A stretch of DNA of 64,000 nucleotides, taken from contig NZ_CP037858.1 in assembly GCF_006974125.1 (NCBI RefSeq), positions 310,001 to 374,000 on the forward strand. The letters are read 5' to 3'. Below, in pieces: positions 61,779 to 64,000 of this stretch (its first letter is position 1; every line of letters begins with the position of its first letter). A model generated the notes under the pieces. The model was given only the letters and a program-made list of their open reading frames with translations, did not search any database and was not told where the DNA came from. The stretch comes from Stenotrophomonas maltophilia. Lineage in GTDB: Bacteria; Pseudomonadota; Gammaproteobacteria; Xanthomonadales; Xanthomonadaceae. A program made the translations under genes and the position numbers.

Positions 61779-62477
61779 ATGAAACTGCTGATCGTCGAAG
61801 ACGAACCCAAGACCGGCAACTACCTGCGCCAGGGCCTGATCGAGGCCGGCTACGTGGTCGATCTCGCCTGCAACGGTGTCGACGGGCTGCACCTGGCCGG
61901 CAGCGGCGAGTACCAGCTGGTCATCCTCGACGTGATGCTGCCCGGCCTGGATGGCTGGAACGTGCTGTCGCGGCTGCGCGAGGCCGGCTGGCAGGTGCCG
62001 GTGCTGTTCCTGACCGCGCGCAGCAGCATCGCCGACCGCGTGCAGGGCCTTGAGCTGGGTGCCGACGACTACCTGGCCAAGCCGTTCGCCTTCGCCGAGC
62101 TGCTGGCGCGCGTGCGCACCCTGCTGCGTCGCGGCCAGGCGCTGCCACAGACCGAGCGCATCGTCATCGCCGACCTGGTGGTGGACACTCTGCGCCGCCG
62201 GGTCGAACGCGGCGGCCAGCGCATCCCCCTCAGCCAGAAGGAATACACCCTGCTGGAACTGCTGGCGCGCCGTCGCGGCGAAGTGCTGCCGCGCTCGTTG
62301 ATCGCCTCGCAGGTGTGGGACATGAACTTCGACAGCGACACCAATGTGATCGACGTGGCGATCCGCCGCCTGCGCGCCAAGATCGACGACGACTTCGATG
62401 CCAAGCTGATCGTCACCGTGCGCGGCATGGGCTATGTACTGGAGGCGCCGGACGACGGTGCAGCGCACAGCGGATGA
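61779..62477 (+). CDS. copR: CopR/CusR-type heavy-metal response regulator
   Basis: This 232-residue OmpR-class regulator has receiver residues ([25 protein letters not shown]) and the phospho-acceptor Asp51 in [17 protein letters not shown]. The winged-helix output domain is complete ([53 protein letters not shown]), the typical wording of copper- and zinc-responsive members. The stop overlaps copS by four bases. It probably activates copCDRS at the inverted repeat 60371-60394. Confidence 0.94.
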   Translation: MKLLIVEDEPKTGNYLRQGLIEAGYVVDLACNGVDGLHLAGSGEYQLVILDVMLPGLDGWNVLSRLREAGWQVPVLFLTARSSIADRVQGLELGADDYLAKPFAFAELLARVRTLLRRGQALPQTERIVIADLVVDTLRRRVERGGQRIPLSQKEYTLLELLARRRGEVLPRSLIASQVWDMNFDSDTNVIDVAIRRLRAKIDDDFDAKLIVTVRGMGYVLEAPDDGAAHSG

Positions 62478-63841
62478 GCCTGCGTCGTTCCATCGCGGTA
62501 CGGCTGACGCTGCTGTTCGCCATCGTGGCCACGCTGGTGCTGGCCGCGTTGGGCGTAGCGATCTATGTCAGTGCCCGCCACGACCTTGTCGCCCAGGACT
62601 TCGTCGAACTGGAGAACAAGGTCGCGTTGATCCGTGACCTGGCCGATAACGGACCTGCGTCCGCACGCGGGCAGCGGTTGGCAGAGGCGCTGGGCCATCA
62701 TCCGGATATCGCCTTCCACATTGTTGAAGGGCGTGGCGCGGTGCTGTTCTCGACCGCACCGGCACTGCTGCGCGAGCATGCACGCAGCCAGCCCATCGAC
62801 GACGCGCCACGGCGACACGACTGGATCCTCGCCGATGGCCGCTGCATGCATGCCCTGCACCTGCGCCAGACCCTGGCCGACGGCAGCCACCTGGTCATCC
62901 TGCTGGCCATCGATGACGACCGCCATGCCGATTTCCTGCAGCGCTTCCGCCACCTGCTGGCGATCGCCATCATCGGCGCCGCCGTGGCCAGCAGCCTGCT
63001 CGGCGGCTATGTGGTGCGGCGCACGCTGCGGCCGCTGCGCACGCTGGCCGATGAGGCCCGGCAGATCACCGCCGGTCGGTTGCAGCGACGTCTGAGCGCG
63101 CGTGCTGCACCGGCCGAACTGGAGCAGCTGGCGCAGACGCTCAACGGCATGCTGGCGCGCCTGCAGCAGGATTTCGCGCGACTGACCGAGTTCTCCGGTG
63201 ACCTTGCCCACGAGCTGCGCACCCCGATCACCAACATGCTGACCCAGGTGCAGGTGGTGCTGGCGCACCCGCGCAGCAACGAGGCCTACCGCGAGACGCT
63301 GGCGTCGTGTGCCGAGGAACTGCAGCAGCTGGCGCAGACCGTGGGCGACCTGCTGTACCTGGCGCAGGCCGAGTCGCCGGGCGCGCTGCCATCGCGCGAG
63401 CCGGTGGCGCTGGAGGGAGTGGTGGATTCGCTGCTCGAGTTCTACGACCTGCTGGCCGAGGACCGGCAGTTGACCCTGCGCCGCGAAGGCACCGCACGCG
63501 TCGAGGGCAACCGCTTGATGCTGCATCGGGCGATCGCCAACCTGCTGTCCAACGCGTTGAAGCACGCCACTGCCGGTAGCGAGGTGCGGGTGCGGCTGGC
63601 CGAGGCCGATGGCGTGTGCAGGGTCAGCGTGCACAACCTTGGCACGCCGATTGCCGCCGAAGCGCTGCCGCGCCTGTTCGATCGCTTCTACCGCGGCGAA
63701 CGTGGCCGCCTCGAAGGTGCCGGGCTGGGCCTGGCGATTGCCCGCGCGATTGCACAGGCGCATGGCGGCAGCGTGAGTGTTGTGTCGGATGACACCGGCA
63801 CCGTGTTCGAGCTGGTGCTGCCGGGCTCAGCCGCCCGGTAG
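62474..63841 (+). CDS. copS: CopS/CusS-type heavy-metal sensor kinase
   Basis: This is a 455-residue membrane kinase with two helices ([23 protein letters not shown] and [21 protein letters not shown]) around a 130-residue periplasmic sensor, then a HAMP domain and a kinase core with phospho-His in [17 protein letters not shown]. The ATPase motifs [18 protein letters not shown] are intact. ATG 62474 overlaps the copR stop by four bases. The periplasmic part is expected to bind copper. Its last 15 bases overlap the end of a convergent lysR gene. Confidence 0.94.
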   Translation: MSLRRSIAVRLTLLFAIVATLVLAALGVAIYVSARHDLVAQDFVELENKVALIRDLADNGPASARGQRLAEALGHHPDIAFHIVEGRGAVLFSTAPALLREHARSQPIDDAPRRHDWILADGRCMHALHLRQTLADGSHLVILLAIDDDRHADFLQRFRHLLAIAIIGAAVASSLLGGYVVRRTLRPLRTLADEARQITAGRLQRRLSARAAPAELEQLAQTLNGMLARLQQDFARLTEFSGDLAHELRTPITNMLTQVQVVLAHPRSNEAYRETLASCAEELQQLAQTVGDLLYLAQAESPGALPSREPVALEGVVDSLLEFYDLLAEDRQLTLRREGTARVEGNRLMLHRAIANLLSNALKHATAGSEVRVRLAEADGVCRVSVHNLGTPIAAEALPRLFDRFYRGERGRLEGAGLGLAIARAIAQAHGGSVSVVSDDTGTVFELVLPGSAAR

Positions 63842-64000
63842 TGCCGGCCGCTGGCCGGCAACCCCGGTCTGGTCGAACACCCCGGCCACCCAGTCGATGA
63901 ACACCCGCAACCGCGGCGACGGCGTGCGGTTGCGAGGGTAGACCAGGCTCAACGGGCTCGGCGTCGGCGGCGCCTCAGGCAACAGCTCGACCAGCTGCCC
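63827..64000 (-). CDS. LysR family regulator, C-terminal end (partial)
   Basis: The frame is open from the right window edge to a TGA at 63827. It encodes LVELLPEAPPTPSPLSLVYPRNRTPSPRLRVFIDWVAGVFDQTG, the typical C-terminal end of a LysR substrate-binding domain of the subgroup ending in FIDWVAGVF. The last codons run through a SMAG repeat, which has added about ten residues, and overlap the 3' end of copS by 15 bases. The N-terminus and target are outside the window. Confidence 0.85.
   Translation of the reverse strand, partial: GQLVELLPEAPPTPSPLSLVYPRNRTPSPRLRVFIDWVAGVFDQTGVAGQRPALPGG
63838..63860 (+). repeat. SMAG repeat inside two gene ends
   Basis: GTAG-TGCCGGCC-GCT-GGCCGGCA. The copS stop (TAG) is part of the GTAG, and the repeat is translated as the tail of the convergent LysR protein. 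Confidence 0.78.

Overview
The window is high-GC gammaproteobacterial DNA, almost certainly from the Stenotrophomonas maltophilia complex. The main reasons are an intact subclass B3 metallo-beta-lactamase of the L1 type (41828-42700), a CopL-type copper leader protein, many GTAG-headed inverted repeats of the SMAG type between genes, and genes resembling those of Xanthomonadaceae throughout. I see no rRNA, tRNA, CRISPR array, insertion sequence or prophage. It reads as ordinary chromosome rich in metal-homeostasis, envelope and regulatory functions. No gap between genes exceeds 300 bases.

Layout. 1-8.9 kb: the 3' end of a TonB-dependent siderophore receptor with its inner-membrane partners (DUF3649, PepSY, DUF3325), a frameshifted alanyl-tRNA editing gene, an FNR-like regulator, a YcaQ-type DNA glycosylase, a TetR gene and a second, paralogous siderophore receptor. 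8.9-26.9 kb: a chaperone-usher fimbrial operon (pilin, usher, three chaperones, two adhesin-like subunits) beside an Rcs-like phosphorelay made of two RcsB-type regulators and two large membrane kinases. This resembles the rcsCB/pvrSR-cupD arrangement of Pseudomonas aeruginosa. 26.9-29.2 kb: TraX-like protein, proline iminopeptidase and an EF-hand lipoprotein.

29.2-33.5 kb: a magnesium locus with a candidate MgtL-like leader peptide beginning MDPDP, a hairpin covering the next ribosome binding site, an unknown 99-residue protein, MgtA and MgtC. 33.5-37.7 kb: a FixL/FixJ-type two-component pair and small membrane or unknown genes. 37.8-41.7 kb: a FecI-FecR-FecA iron-signalling system behind a candidate Fur box. 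41.7-47.2 kb: blaL1 with a possible leader peptide and hairpin, a DUF411/CopL copper pair, and a divergent YdeP-type molybdoenzyme and FdhD. 47.3-51.2 kb: a CMD-family protein divergent from an AraC regulator, then an MFS pump and TetR operon under a 40-bp perfect palindrome.

51.2-56.1 kb: a zinc operon (ZrgA, MacB/LolD-type ABC transporter, two DUF3299 lipoproteins and an unknown protein) divergent from a MerC-like protein across a near-perfect Zur box. 56.2-60.3 kb: LysR divergent from an oxidoreductase/cyclase/MoaF-like operon. 60.4-64 kb: copCD-copRS behind a candidate CopR operator, then the 3' end of a LysR gene. The most notable points are the magnesium leader, the dual RcsB/dual kinase fimbrial locus, the peptide and hairpin before blaL1, and the Zur-controlled promoter whose operator leaves no room for a ribosome binding site.
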